A stretch of DNA of 64,000 nt. Source: Hyaloraphidium curvatum (Eukaryota > Monoblepharomycota > Hyaloraphidiomycetes > Hyaloraphidiales > Hyaloraphidiaceae). The stretch is from the NCBI GenBank assembly GCA_025558095.1, contig JAIVFI010000024.1, positions 62,001 to 126,000 on the forward strand, written 5' to 3'. Positions 19,091-28,397 of this stretch are shown piece by piece (position 1 is the stretch's first letter; every line of letters begins with the position of its first letter). The notes under the pieces were generated by a model. The model was not told the DNA's origin, did no database searches, and saw only the letters and a program-made list of their open reading frames with translations. The translations under genes and the position numbers were made by a program.

Positions 19091-20233
19091 ATGCCCCCGC
19101 GGCGCCCGCCCAAGGCGCCGGAATCTGACGAGGACGACGACGATGGTCCGCTGTTTCATCGGGATCTCGTCTCGTACATGTTCCCCAACGGCCCCGCGGG
19201 GCTGTACATCTCGCGAGCGGAGAGCGACGCGATCACCGCCGCGCTGGACGCGTGGAAGCGCGCCCAAATCGCGCTGGAGCGGCGGCTCTCCTCGGCGCCG
19301 TCGGCGCACGAGGTCGTGGCGCAGCTCCTGCACGGCTTCTCGTGCGCGTCCAAGGGGTGCGAGCTCGCGCACGGCAAGGCGCTGTACCGCTGCCTGGGCG
19401 TGCACGTGACGCAGATGGACTGGCGGGATGTTGTCGACGGCCTGCCGCCGCCGCCCTCTGCGCGCCGCGCGGGGCAGGTGCTCGCGGCGCTGGCGGGCTC
19501 CGGGTGGGCGTATTTGCTCGTGAGAAACATCGAGGAATCAGGGCGGAGCACGAGGGCCCGGCAGATCGCGGAGCTGTCGGTCGAACCGCTAAAGCACCTC
19601 ATGGAGGCGAACCGCGACTTTGCGAGGAAGTTCACCCGGTCGCTGCCCGACAACCAGCTGGCCGCCATGGCCTCTTTGGTCGCCCGGGGCATCGACCCGC
19701 CCGACGAACACTTCCCGATCGGGCTGCAAATTTCGGAACGCGCCAGGGACCTCGGCGACCTGCTCGTCATGCTCTACGTGGCCGGCGACGAGGCCAGCAG
19801 GGCCCGGATGCGGGCCGTGTTGCGCGCCGACCGCACATTCATGGAGCGCGTCGTCCGCCCTCTGGCCTCCTCGCACCAGGCGGAAGAGCACAGGGGCATG
19901 CTGGCCCGCTGGATCGTCGCCGGCGACCCCGCGGCCGTGCAGCCCCTTCTCGACGCCTGGCACGAGCACCGCTACGGTCCCGCCGTGTGCTCGCGCCTCG
20001 GATGCGAGACGCTGACCTACAAGCCCGCGAGCTTGGCGCCGAGGACGGAGGAGGAGGCGCCACCCCGTATCCCGGGCTGTGGGAGGTGCAAGCTGGTGCA
20101 CTACTGCTCGACAGAGTGCCAGGCGGGGGATTGGAAGCAGCACAAGGTGTTTTGCGGGAAGGAGCCGCCGCCGGATAGGTCGGTGCTCAGCCTGCCAGAG
20201 GGGTGGAAGCCGGTGTGCACGCGGACGGCGTGA
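19091..20233 (+). CDS. MYND zinc-finger protein
   Basis: Single exon, 380 residues from the ATG at 19091 (an upstream non-ATG extension is open). An acidic start (SDEDDDDGP) is followed by helical repeat-like sequence from residue 45 to 290 with conserved Leu/Ala spacing, probably an alpha solenoid. Near the C-terminus is CGRCKLVHYCSTECQ followed by DWKQHKVFC, the second part of a MYND finger. The first cysteine pair is probably supplied by CSRLGC some 30 residues upstream, separated by a longer loop than usual. MYND fingers bind proline-rich peptides. No SET domain or other catalytic module is visible, so this is a protein-binding regulator of unknown target. Confidence 0.85.
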   Translation: MPPRRPPKAPESDEDDDDGPLFHRDLVSYMFPNGPAGLYISRAESDAITAALDAWKRAQIALERRLSSAPSAHEVVAQLLHGFSCASKGCELAHGKALYRCLGVHVTQMDWRDVVDGLPPPPSARRAGQVLAALAGSGWAYLLVRNIEESGRSTRARQIAELSVEPLKHLMEANRDFARKFTRSLPDNQLAAMASLVARGIDPPDEHFPIGLQISERARDLGDLLVMLYVAGDEASRARMRAVLRADRTFMERVVRPLASSHQAEEHRGMLARWIVAGDPAAVQPLLDAWHEHRYGPAVCSRLGCETLTYKPASLAPRTEEEAPPRIPGCGRCKLVHYCSTECQAGDWKQHKVFCGKEPPPDRSVLSLPEGWKPVCTRTA

Positions 20234-20545
20234 CACACATTAGGGAGTTACGGACGTGTACTTGGGGGGAGAGGCCCCAAAATGAGACAATAGCCATGAA
20301 CGGACACCGAATCAAACTCAGCACTTCCGTGTCGAGAGCTAGAGATTTAGAGCCCGCAATCGTGGTTTTCGCTCAAATCTGTTGGTACCCGATGTGCCCG
20401 GACGGAAGGGGCGATCGCCCCCCGGTCTCCTGGAAAGGACGGGCGGCCAAGTAAATGAAGAATCCGCCTGCCAGCTGGCTCCTGGCCGCTTTCCAATCTA
20501 ACCCTATGCGAGCGCGATGACGCCTTGGTGAAGGGGCTGCTTCCC
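20234..20545. other. Spacer between MYND gene and YME1
   Basis: 312 bp with lower GC in its first half. It holds the 3' end of the MYND transcript and the promoter of YME1; nothing else is recognised. Confidence 0.35.
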
Positions 20546-23500
20546 ATGCCAGCGGGAGCATTGGTAAGCGCCTTCAGATCCGCATCCTCGCCTTCCCGCC
20601 CCGTTGGCCCGATGGCCGCGGCTCCGCTGCCGCCGGCGCTGCTCGCCGCGCTGCCGACCCTCGCGGCGCCGGGCGTGTGCCTCGCGGGGCGCGCGCGCTG
20701 CCCGCGTGCGGCCCCGCCGGCCCCGCGGCGGCACGGCGCGCCCGCGCCATCGCCGGCGCTCCTCGCCCCGCTGCGGGCGTTCTCGCTGAGAGCTACCCAT
20801 GGAGCCCGCATTTTGGGCGCCCGCGGGTTCGCCAACCTCGGGCTGTCGGCGCGGCGGCGGCTCGAGAAGCTGGAGCGCGAGGCGGGCGAGCCGGACAGGG
20901 CCGTGGACGAGCGGTGGCAGGGCAACTTCATGAAGGTGCGATTTTCGAGCGATGGACAGGCGATGGGCTGGTTCCGAGGCGGTCGGGAGCACTCCGATGG
21001 GGTGTGGGCACGCTCGCGGTGGAACCCGGATCGGGGCAGTCGGGAACGTGTCATGGCGTTCTGCGGCCCATCGGGACTCCAATTTCCGTTCCTGGCAATG
21101 CTTTAAAGTTGTCGGGACGGGGATCTGCTGGAAGGAGGTCGCGATCGCTGCGCCGGAACGGTTCCGAGCCGTACCGGCTTCGGGACCCCCGGCTGACCGT
21201 GCCGGCACCGCGCTTGGCCCGGAGCAAGCCGTCTTTTCCGTTCCAAAATTCTTGAATCATTAACTGACGCACCTCCCTACCGCAGAACCTCGTCTCCATG
21301 CGGGCCCCGCCGCAGTACATCGTGCACCGCTTCGAGACCCAGCCGCAGCTCGCCGCGCTCTCCCTCCCCCCCGCCGCCCACGCCGCCGCCGTCGCCCGCA
21401 TCCAGTCGAACCCCGACAGCATGCGCGCGTACCTCGCCGCGCTCGGCGTGGATGGCGACGCGCGCGAACGCGTGGTGCGGTTCGTCGCCGGCGCCGCGGC
21501 CGCCGCCGAGTCGTCCCCGGGCGCGGTGCGGATGGAGGTCGCCGAGGCGATCCGCGCCGCGGCGGCGCAGAACCCCGCGGACCCCAAGATGTTCGTGCAG
21601 GAGCCCGGGAAGAAGGGGCGCTCGTTCTGGATCCGCGGGCCGCTGTCGGCACTGGCGTCGGCGCTCAACCCCGCCGGCCAGGGCGGGTCCGGTGCCGCGG
21701 GGCAGCAGGCGTACTCGTCGGGCGGCGGGGGGGCGCCGCCGCCGTCGGGGGAGCCGCTGCAGATCACCATCAGCGAGAGCTGGACGTGGGCGGGGATGGT
21801 GCGGCGGATGATGGTCGCGAGCGTGGGGTTCTTGGCCCTCATGACGGGGCTGAGCGTTGTGTTTGAGAGCCAGGGCGGGCGTGGACCTGGTGGTGGGTTC
21901 ATCTGGGGAATGCGCGTGGTGTTGCCGGCGTGGGCTCACATCTCCGCCGCCTCCAGCGATGCAATCGCACGAGGTCGAGCCCTACAACCAGCCGCCGATC
22001 CGGTTCAACGACGTGCAGGGCGTCGATGAGGCCAAGGAGGAGCTGCAGGAGATTGTTGAGTTCCTCAAGGAGCCAAAGAAGTTCATGGACGTCGGCGGGA
22101 AGCTGCCCAAGGGTGGGTGGCGGTGCGCCTGACAGTCACGAGCGGTTTTCTGACGGCGTTCCGCCCGCAGGCGTCCTTCTCTACGGCCCGCCGGGCACCG
22201 GCAAGACCCACCTCGCGCGCGCCATCGCCGGCGAGGCCGGCGTGCCCTTCTTCTACATGTCCGGCTCCGAGTTCGACGAGCTCTACGTGGGCGTGGGCGC
22301 CCGCCGCGTGCGCGACCTCTTCAAGAGCGCCAAAAAGAAGGCGCCCTGCATCGTGTTCATCGACGAGCTCGACGCCGTGGGCTCCAAGCGCTCGGCGCGG
22401 GACCAGAGCTACATGCGGCAGACGCTCAACCAGCTCCTCGTGGAGCTCGACGGTTTCTCCTCCACCGAGGGCATCATCCTCATCGGCGCGACCAACACCC
22501 CCGAGGCCCTGGACAAGGCGCTCACGCGGCCCGGCCGGTTCGACCGGATGGTCAACGTCCCCCTGCCCGACGTGCGCGGGCGGACAAAGATCCTCGAGGT
22601 GCACATGAAGGGCGTCTCGGTCGACCCGGCCGTCAAGCCCGACGTGATCGCCAAGGGCACCCCCGGCTTCTCGGGCGCCGACCTGGCCAACCTCGTCAAC
22701 CAGGCCGCCATCCGCGCCAGCAAGGAGGGGGCGCGGTGGGTCCGCATGCCGGACCTGGAGTGGGCCAAGGACAAGATCATGATGGGCGCGGAGCGGCGGT
22801 CGGCGGTCATCTCGGAGCAGGACAAGAAGGTCACGGCGTACCACGAGGGCGGGCACGCGCTCGTGGCGCTGTACACGCCCGGCGCGCACCCGCTGCACAA
22901 GGTCACGGTGATGCCGCGGGGGTCGGCGCTGGGGATCACGTCGTTCCTGCCCAATGCGGAGCACGGGATGAGCAAGAAGGAGATGCTGGCGAGCATGGAC
23001 GTGAGCATGGGCGGGCGGGCGGCGGAGGAGCTCATTTTCGGGGGGGAGGAAGTGACGACGGGGGCCAGCAGCGACTTTTCCAAGGCGACGTCGATGGCAA
23101 GGACCATGGTGATGCAGATGGGCATGAACGACAAGGTGGGTTTCGAGAAGGCGGTGCCGGGCCATCGGCTGAGTGTTCTGACGTCGTCGTTTTTGTCGTT
23201 GCCCACAGCTCGGCCCCGTCTACTTCCGCGAGGACGACCTGCGCAACCTCTCCTCCGAGTACCGCCGCGAGCTCGACGCCGAGATCGCGGCCTACGTCAA
23301 CTCGTCGTACCGCCGCGCGATCGGCGTGCTCAAGGAGCACGAGCCCGAGCTGCACCTCCTCGCCAAGGCGCTCATCGAGCACGAGACGCTGACCTCGGAG
23401 GAGGTGCGGATGGTCATCCGCGGCGAGGCCCTGCCGCGGGACGAGCGCGGGCTCAAGATCGAGGTCGGGCCGGGGTCGGGGGGGACCGAGGCGCCGGCAA

Positions 23501-23562
23501 AGGAGGACAAGCCGGTGCCGCCGAAGAAGGGGCCCAAGGTGCCGGGGCTCCAGGGGGCCTGA
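20546..23562 (+). CDS. YME1: Mitochondrial i-AAA protease (FtsH/Yme1 family)
   Basis: Five exons (20546-20935, 21286-21892, 21957-22112, 22171-23135, 23209-23562) join to about 823 residues; a second ATG at 20612 would give 801. The Arg/Ala/Ser-rich, acid-free N-terminus looks like a mitochondrial presequence. One membrane helix ([17 protein letters not shown]) precedes the AAA domain, as in i-AAA proteases facing the intermembrane space. Walker A is GPPGTGKT, Walker [13 protein letters not shown], and the second region of homology ends in RPGRFDR. The zinc site is HEGGH, with the third ligand Asp in ASSDFSKAT. It degrades unassembled inner-membrane proteins. The first intron is 350 nt, far longer than the other three (58-73 nt), and may hide an unrecognised exon. 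Confidence 0.95.
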
Positions 23563-23737
23563 AGGCGGACTTAGTGGATGAACGTATTGCTGTATGCTTT
23601 GAACACGAGGAACATTGCGTCCAAGACCTGTTGCTCGTGCTTGGCATCCCGCAACTGAAGACGCGATAACGTGCTCGAGTCAGCTGGACCCATGTTCGAC
23701 GCGCCCCATCCCCAATTCTGCCAACCCCATCATCGCC

Positions 23738-25279
23738 ATGCGCACCCACGTCGCCGTCCTCCTGGCCCTACTCCTCTGCGCCGCCCCCGCGCGCGGGTCT
23801 GAGCGCGGATCGGCGCTCGCTCGCAAGCTCGAAGACGCGCAGCGCCAGTCGCAATTCTGGCTGGACAGTTTCATCCCGGCGGACGAGCTTTATACCAAGG
23901 CATTCGGTACCACGATCCCGCGCTGCGGCATCCCGCTCATCTCGATGGCCGCGCGCGGCTACGCCGACGGCGCCAGGATGCACGCCACGGCGCGCGGAAT
24001 GCTCGCCGCCTCGATGGCCGGCGCCCGCGGCGTGCTGGGCAGCGGCGTGCGCGCGCTGGATCTCCTGCTCCCCGCCGCCAAGGGCGCCAACGAACGCATT
24101 CGGGTGCTGCAGAATGCGTCGGTGGAGGCGGCCGCCGCGATCGGCAGGGCCGAGGCGGCGCTGGCCGGTGGGGCCACCGCGGGCTCCCGATCGCGGTCCA
24201 AGTCGGACCCCGGGCCCAGGAGGGGGGGCAGCACGGCAAAGCCCAAGGGCAGCGGGCTCGAGCGCCGCGCCAGGGGTGCGGCCCGCGTGCCGAGCAAGAA
24301 GACCGCCGCGATCGCCGCCAAGCTGGACGAGGCCAGGTCCAAGCTCGAGATGGCCTGGGCGACAGACAAGGCCGGCTTCACGCTGGAACCCGCTAACGCG
24401 CAGGCGCTGGCGGAGGGCCAGTGCCCGCCCGGCGCACCGCCCGAGGTGTCGTGCCTGCAGCCCCTTTGGGAGGCCGGCAACTGGCTGCTTTCTGCGCAGC
24501 AGTACGCGACGATTGCCAGGAAATTTTTCCTCAAGTCGCTTTCGGAGCTCGACGAGGTGGTGGGGACCTTGGTGCGCGAGATCGGAAAGATCAGGGCGCA
24601 ATCAATCGGCGACGACGACGAGCTGGCCGTGCTGGCCGAGACCCGGGACCGTCTCGAGGCTCGCATCGATGCTCTCGAAGCCAGGGTCGGGACCTGCGCC
24701 ACCCCGGCAGTCGACGACGCCTCCGAGCTGCAGCCCTCCCGCCTTAAGTACACCGAGAACGACATCGATGCCGCCGCCCGCAAGACCGAGTCGCTCCTTA
24801 GCAAGCTCTCCAAGACGGGGATCCCCTTCTTGGAGCTTGAGCTCATGGTGTTCGACAACCAATTCGGCTTGGCTGCCGCGGGGCTGGCCACGGCCCGCGC
24901 CCTCGGCATGTGGAACCCGCTGCTGCCCGTGCCCATCGCTATCTCGGCGCCAACGGCCGCGTCGTTCGGGACCGCAAAGAGCGCGCTCGAGAGGTTCACC
25001 GTTTCTCTGTACAAGAACGGAATGCCGGCGGTTCTCGACGTCCTGGGATCGGCGGTGAACGCCGTCGACGGGCTGCTCCCCGCGTCAAGGGAGCGCAAGG
25101 CGTCGATCGACGCGCTGGAGGCGTCGATGGCTGACCTGCGGGCCCGCGCGGAGGAGACGGAGGGCAAGGCGCTGAAGTGCGGGGGCGGGAAGGGGGGGGC
25201 CTCCGGGAGGGGCCGCAGCGCGGCGGTGGACAGAGGCAGGAAGGGGGCTGCAGCAGGCGGCGACGAGCGTCGCGAGTGA
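23738..25279 (+). CDS. Secreted or lumenal helical protein, unknown family
   Basis: Single exon, 513 residues from the ATG at 23738. The first 20 residues (MRTHVAVLLALLLCAAPARG) form a typical signal peptide. The rest is Ala/Leu/Glu-rich helix with coiled-coil potential (EARSKLEMAW, LAETRDRLEARIDALEARVG). A basic, Ser/Gly-rich linker lies near residues 145-190 and a Gly/Lys/Arg-rich tail at the end. Six or so cysteines are scattered (EGQCPPG, VSCLQP, GTCATP, LKCGG), so disulphides are possible. There is no TM after the signal and no enzyme motif. I do not recognise it. Confidence 0.75.
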   Translation: MRTHVAVLLALLLCAAPARGSERGSALARKLEDAQRQSQFWLDSFIPADELYTKAFGTTIPRCGIPLISMAARGYADGARMHATARGMLAASMAGARGVLGSGVRALDLLLPAAKGANERIRVLQNASVEAAAAIGRAEAALAGGATAGSRSRSKSDPGPRRGGSTAKPKGSGLERRARGAARVPSKKTAAIAAKLDEARSKLEMAWATDKAGFTLEPANAQALAEGQCPPGAPPEVSCLQPLWEAGNWLLSAQQYATIARKFFLKSLSELDEVVGTLVREIGKIRAQSIGDDDELAVLAETRDRLEARIDALEARVGTCATPAVDDASELQPSRLKYTENDIDAAARKTESLLSKLSKTGIPFLELELMVFDNQFGLAAAGLATARALGMWNPLLPVPIAISAPTAASFGTAKSALERFTVSLYKNGMPAVLDVLGSAVNAVDGLLPASRERKASIDALEASMADLRARAEETEGKALKCGGGKGGASGRGRSAAVDRGRKGAAAGGDERRE

Positions 25280-25491
25280 GGCCAAACGGATTGCAGGCGC
25301 GCGATGTACAGTGGCATGTCCATTCACCAATGACAGGGTCTCCAACCAACGTCCATAAGCAGCACTGGCGCCCTATATCGAGTCCTCCGCTTCGCGCGGC
25401 AGAGATCATCAGTTCCTGAAGCACGCGTCCATAATGCCTGCAGGCCCGCGCCTCATGGTCGTCCTCGTCGCTGTCGCCTCCCACACACGCC

Positions 25492-25962
25492 TCACATGGC
25501 CCCGGGTTCTCCGTCGCGACCGTCATCGGGCTTCCTCCACTTCCTCCGCTCGTCGTCCCCCCTGTCCTGCCCCTCCCCGTCGCCACCCCCGCCACCACCC
25601 CCTCCACCGGCACCACCTCCACCACCTCCCCCACCGAGCACCATCTTGAAGCTCCCCCAGCGGATCCGCGCGCCCCAGCCCCAGCCGAAACCCCACCCGC
25701 CGGGCGCGTCGCCGCCGCCGCCCCCGCCCCCGCCGGCGCCCTGGCCGGGCTTGGGCTTCGGCTTCGGCTTCGGCTTCGGTTTAGATGTGGGTACAGGGGT
25801 AGGTTTGGGATCCGTGGGCGGGGAGGGGGAGGGATCCGGACGCGTCGGGTGGCCGCGGAGGGGAACCTGCGCGGGGGCGCGGGGGGAGATGGGCGACGCG
25901 ACCGAGGCCGCAAGGAGCGCGAGGAGGCAGAACACGAGCAGGGGAAAAGCGAACGCGTGCAT
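25492..25962 (-). CDS. Small secreted Lys-Pro/Gly-rich protein
   Basis: An open frame of 156 residues with an ATG start and a strong signal peptide (MHAFAFPLLVFCLLALLAASVAS). The mature part has a Pro/Lys block with six KP pairs and then Gly-rich runs around an aromatic patch (GWGFGWGWG). Such compositions occur in wall or adhesive proteins. The opposite strand is also open across the repeats because of their simple composition, so the case rests on the signal peptide. Function unknown. Confidence 0.55.
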   Translation of the reverse strand: MHAFAFPLLVFCLLALLAASVASPISPRAPAQVPLRGHPTRPDPSPSPPTDPKPTPVPTSKPKPKPKPKPKPGQGAGGGGGGGGDAPGGWGFGWGWGARIRWGSFKMVLGGGGGGGGAGGGGGGGGGDGEGQDRGDDERRKWRKPDDGRDGEPGAM

Positions 25963-26105
25963 CGTGGGCCCTCCGTCTGGGAGAAGGTCTCTGAAATCGC
26001 CCCTGAGTATTGATCACGATCACGATCGGCGGCGCCCACACCGGCATCTCGACGCTCCTGGCTCTATGAATTCTCCACTGGCGTGAAGCCTCCATTGTGA
26101 AGGCG
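25963..26105. promoter_or_regulatory. Short divergent promoter region
   Basis: 143 bp separate the ATG of the secreted Gly-rich protein (minus) and that of the DSN1-like gene (plus). It is AT-richer than both genes (for example TATTGATCACGATCACGATCG near 26010). Both promoters must overlap here. Confidence 0.4.
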
Positions 26106-28294
26106 ATGCCACGGAGAGACCGAAAGATGCCGCGGAGGATCAAGTTGCCCATCGTCAGCGAAGACGAGGAGGACGGCGATTCCGTGTTCACGACGAAGGT
26201 TTCGGGGCCCCCGGAGACCTCGGCCGGTGGCCGCAACGGAGACGTGAAGCCGGCAGACCAAGCGCCGCAAAGGTCATCCAAGTCTGTGATTGTACTTTCC
26301 CGGGCTCCGCAGGCCGCACTTGGAGAGGCCGTGACTCTCGTCAAACCCGTAGGCACTGGCCGGTCTCGTGACCAGCGACGCGTTCCAATTGCTGCCAATA
26401 TCCAGGCTATACCTTTCGTCGGGGCAGAGAAGCGTGGCGAGCAGAAGGACCGAGGAAACGGCGCAGCCCTTCCTGCGCCTGTTGGCGCTCACGGGCTGCA
26501 ATCTGCTGCAGTCTGTCCGCCCGAACCAGACGACGAATTTGTGTTCACCAAGAAGATCTCCATGGCCCGCCCGAAGATTCTCAAGAGTACCTTGGCCCGG
26601 ACCAAGATATTGAACGCGCCGCCGGCCGTTCTCGCGCTCCACGCGGAGAAGCGCTGGAGGACCGGCGACGGGACAGACAAACCCGCCGACCAGAAGGAGC
26701 GCAGAAAGTCTGGTGCGTCCGGCTCGTGCCCTGCTTGTGTATTGGAGTTCACGGGCGTCAATCTGCAGTCTGGCATTCTGAGCAGGACGGCGACTATGTG
26801 TTCACCAAGAAGGTCACAGGCCAGCCCAAGAATGTGAAGGCGACGGACAAGGAACCCTGGCAATCATCAAAGTCTTCAGCCGTGGCTTCGAAGGCTCCGG
26901 AGATATCCGCTGCAGAGCCCGCAGAGCCCGTCAAACCGGTGGGCACCGACCGGGCGATTGCCGATGGACGCGTTCAAAGTGCTTCATTGTGCAGACGATA
27001 TCCCGGATTAAAGAGACCATTGACATCAGCGACTTCTCGGTCAGCTCCTTTGTGGCAACTCTCCCCGCGCAGACCAGGGACGCTGTCATGCCGATACCAG
27101 TACGCGACACTCCGGCGATCGATCGCAACAAGGAGATGCGGAACAAGAACCCGAACGGACCGCGGAGATCGAGCCTCGGCTCTCGGGGGAGGCGATGCTC
27201 GACGACTCTGCACGGGCTGTGCCGTAGGTGGACGCGATTCAGCTCCCGACTCCTGCTCATTCGAGGTCTCTGCAGACATTCCGCACCCCGACGTCTCGTC
27301 GAGCGACTTCTACCGCCACATCCAGGACGACCTGTCGGAGCCGCAGAAGATGAAGCAGCTGCTTGCTTGGTGCGCGGAGAGGGCCATGTCCGCCCCGCCG
27401 CGGCGAAACAGGAAGGACGCGCTGGCCGCCGATCTTTCCCAGATCCGTGGGTTACGCGACGGCCGGCTGCTGAAGCGCGTGACGGATCTCCGTTGAAGGT
27501 ACAGAGCTCCAAAACGACTTCATCGAGGCCATCCGCAGCGGCAAGGTCAACTGCTCGTGGGTTTTCCGAAGGAATGAGCCGCATGAGGGACAGCCGCCCG
27601 TGATTAAGCCGAACCCAAAGAACGTCCTGAACGAGAAATGTCTCGTCAAGGTCGAGCAGACGCTGTCAAGGTACTTCCAGCTGGTTGGCTTCCGTACGTC
27701 CCCTGATCACGTGGGACCTCCAATAGACTCCAGAAAGAGGCAGAGAATTGGATGGAGCTGCTCAAGGAGAAGACCTCGCATCACGCAGCGGTTGTCGACA
27801 CCGTTCCGTGCCTTTCCGTTACTCGTACGGTGGATCCGGTGACGGCACAGGCAATGCTGGTTGAGCAGCTCGACGAGGAACAGCGGCGCCTCCTGGAACG
27901 AGACAGTTGGAGAATCTGCAACGGCCTCAACGAGGCAGTTCGATCGTGCAACGACTTGCTGGAACGCCTTGTTCCATTTAATGGCGCAATCACCAAGCAG
28001 GATCTACTGCCCGAAGGGCTAGCGGTTGCAGGCGCCTCTGCTCAGATGAGCAAGCATGCACGGGACGGGAACGGAGAAAGCGAAGGGCAAGTCGACGACG
28101 GAATAGCAGGCGACCTCGCCCTTCCCTCGCGTACCGTCTCGCTACGATGCCTCTTGAGCGGGGAAAGGCTCAGCAAGCCGGCTCGCGGGTCGAATTGTGC
28201 ACATCGGGACTGCCTCGAGCTCGATGTGAGTTCACGCGGTCTTCCTCAACAATCCAACTTACGGATCATCTGCAAAGGGAATGGCCCCTTTTGA
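26106..28294 (+). CDS. DSN1: Dsn1/Mis13-like kinetochore protein with repeat N-terminus and half SP-RING tail
   Basis: The C-terminal half matches the Mis13/Dsn1 family of the MIND kinetochore complex. SDFYRHIQDDLSEPQKMKQLLAWCAERA (27300-27390) is followed after an intron (27447 to about 27504) by NCSWVFRR, KPNPKNVLNEK and, after a 50-nt intron (27684-27733), KEAENWMELLKEK and a coiled coil. The N-terminal region carries three degenerate repeats, each with FVFTKK-type cores at about 26180, 26535 and 26800; exon junctions between 27000 and 27270 are unresolved. After the Dsn1 part the same frame runs into VSLRCLLSGERLSKPARG and CAHRDCLELD, the first half of an SP-RING, stopping at a GTGAGT donor-like site (28230). 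The second zinc pair is not seen downstream. Family call firm, exon model partial. Confidence 0.72.
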
Positions 28295-28397
28295 ACAAGA
28301 TCTCGCGCGAGAGCCGCGTTGAATGCCGCAGGGCGTAGGGGGTGAGGGCCGCGCGGCAAACAATCAACTTCAAGGGGGCGTCTCCCATCGGGCCGCG

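Noticed and set aside
25496-26086. Plus-strand Pro/Gly-Phe repeat frame opposite the Gly/Lys-Pro secreted gene
   Set aside because: Both strands are open because of the simple repeat; only the minus frame has an ATG and a signal peptide.
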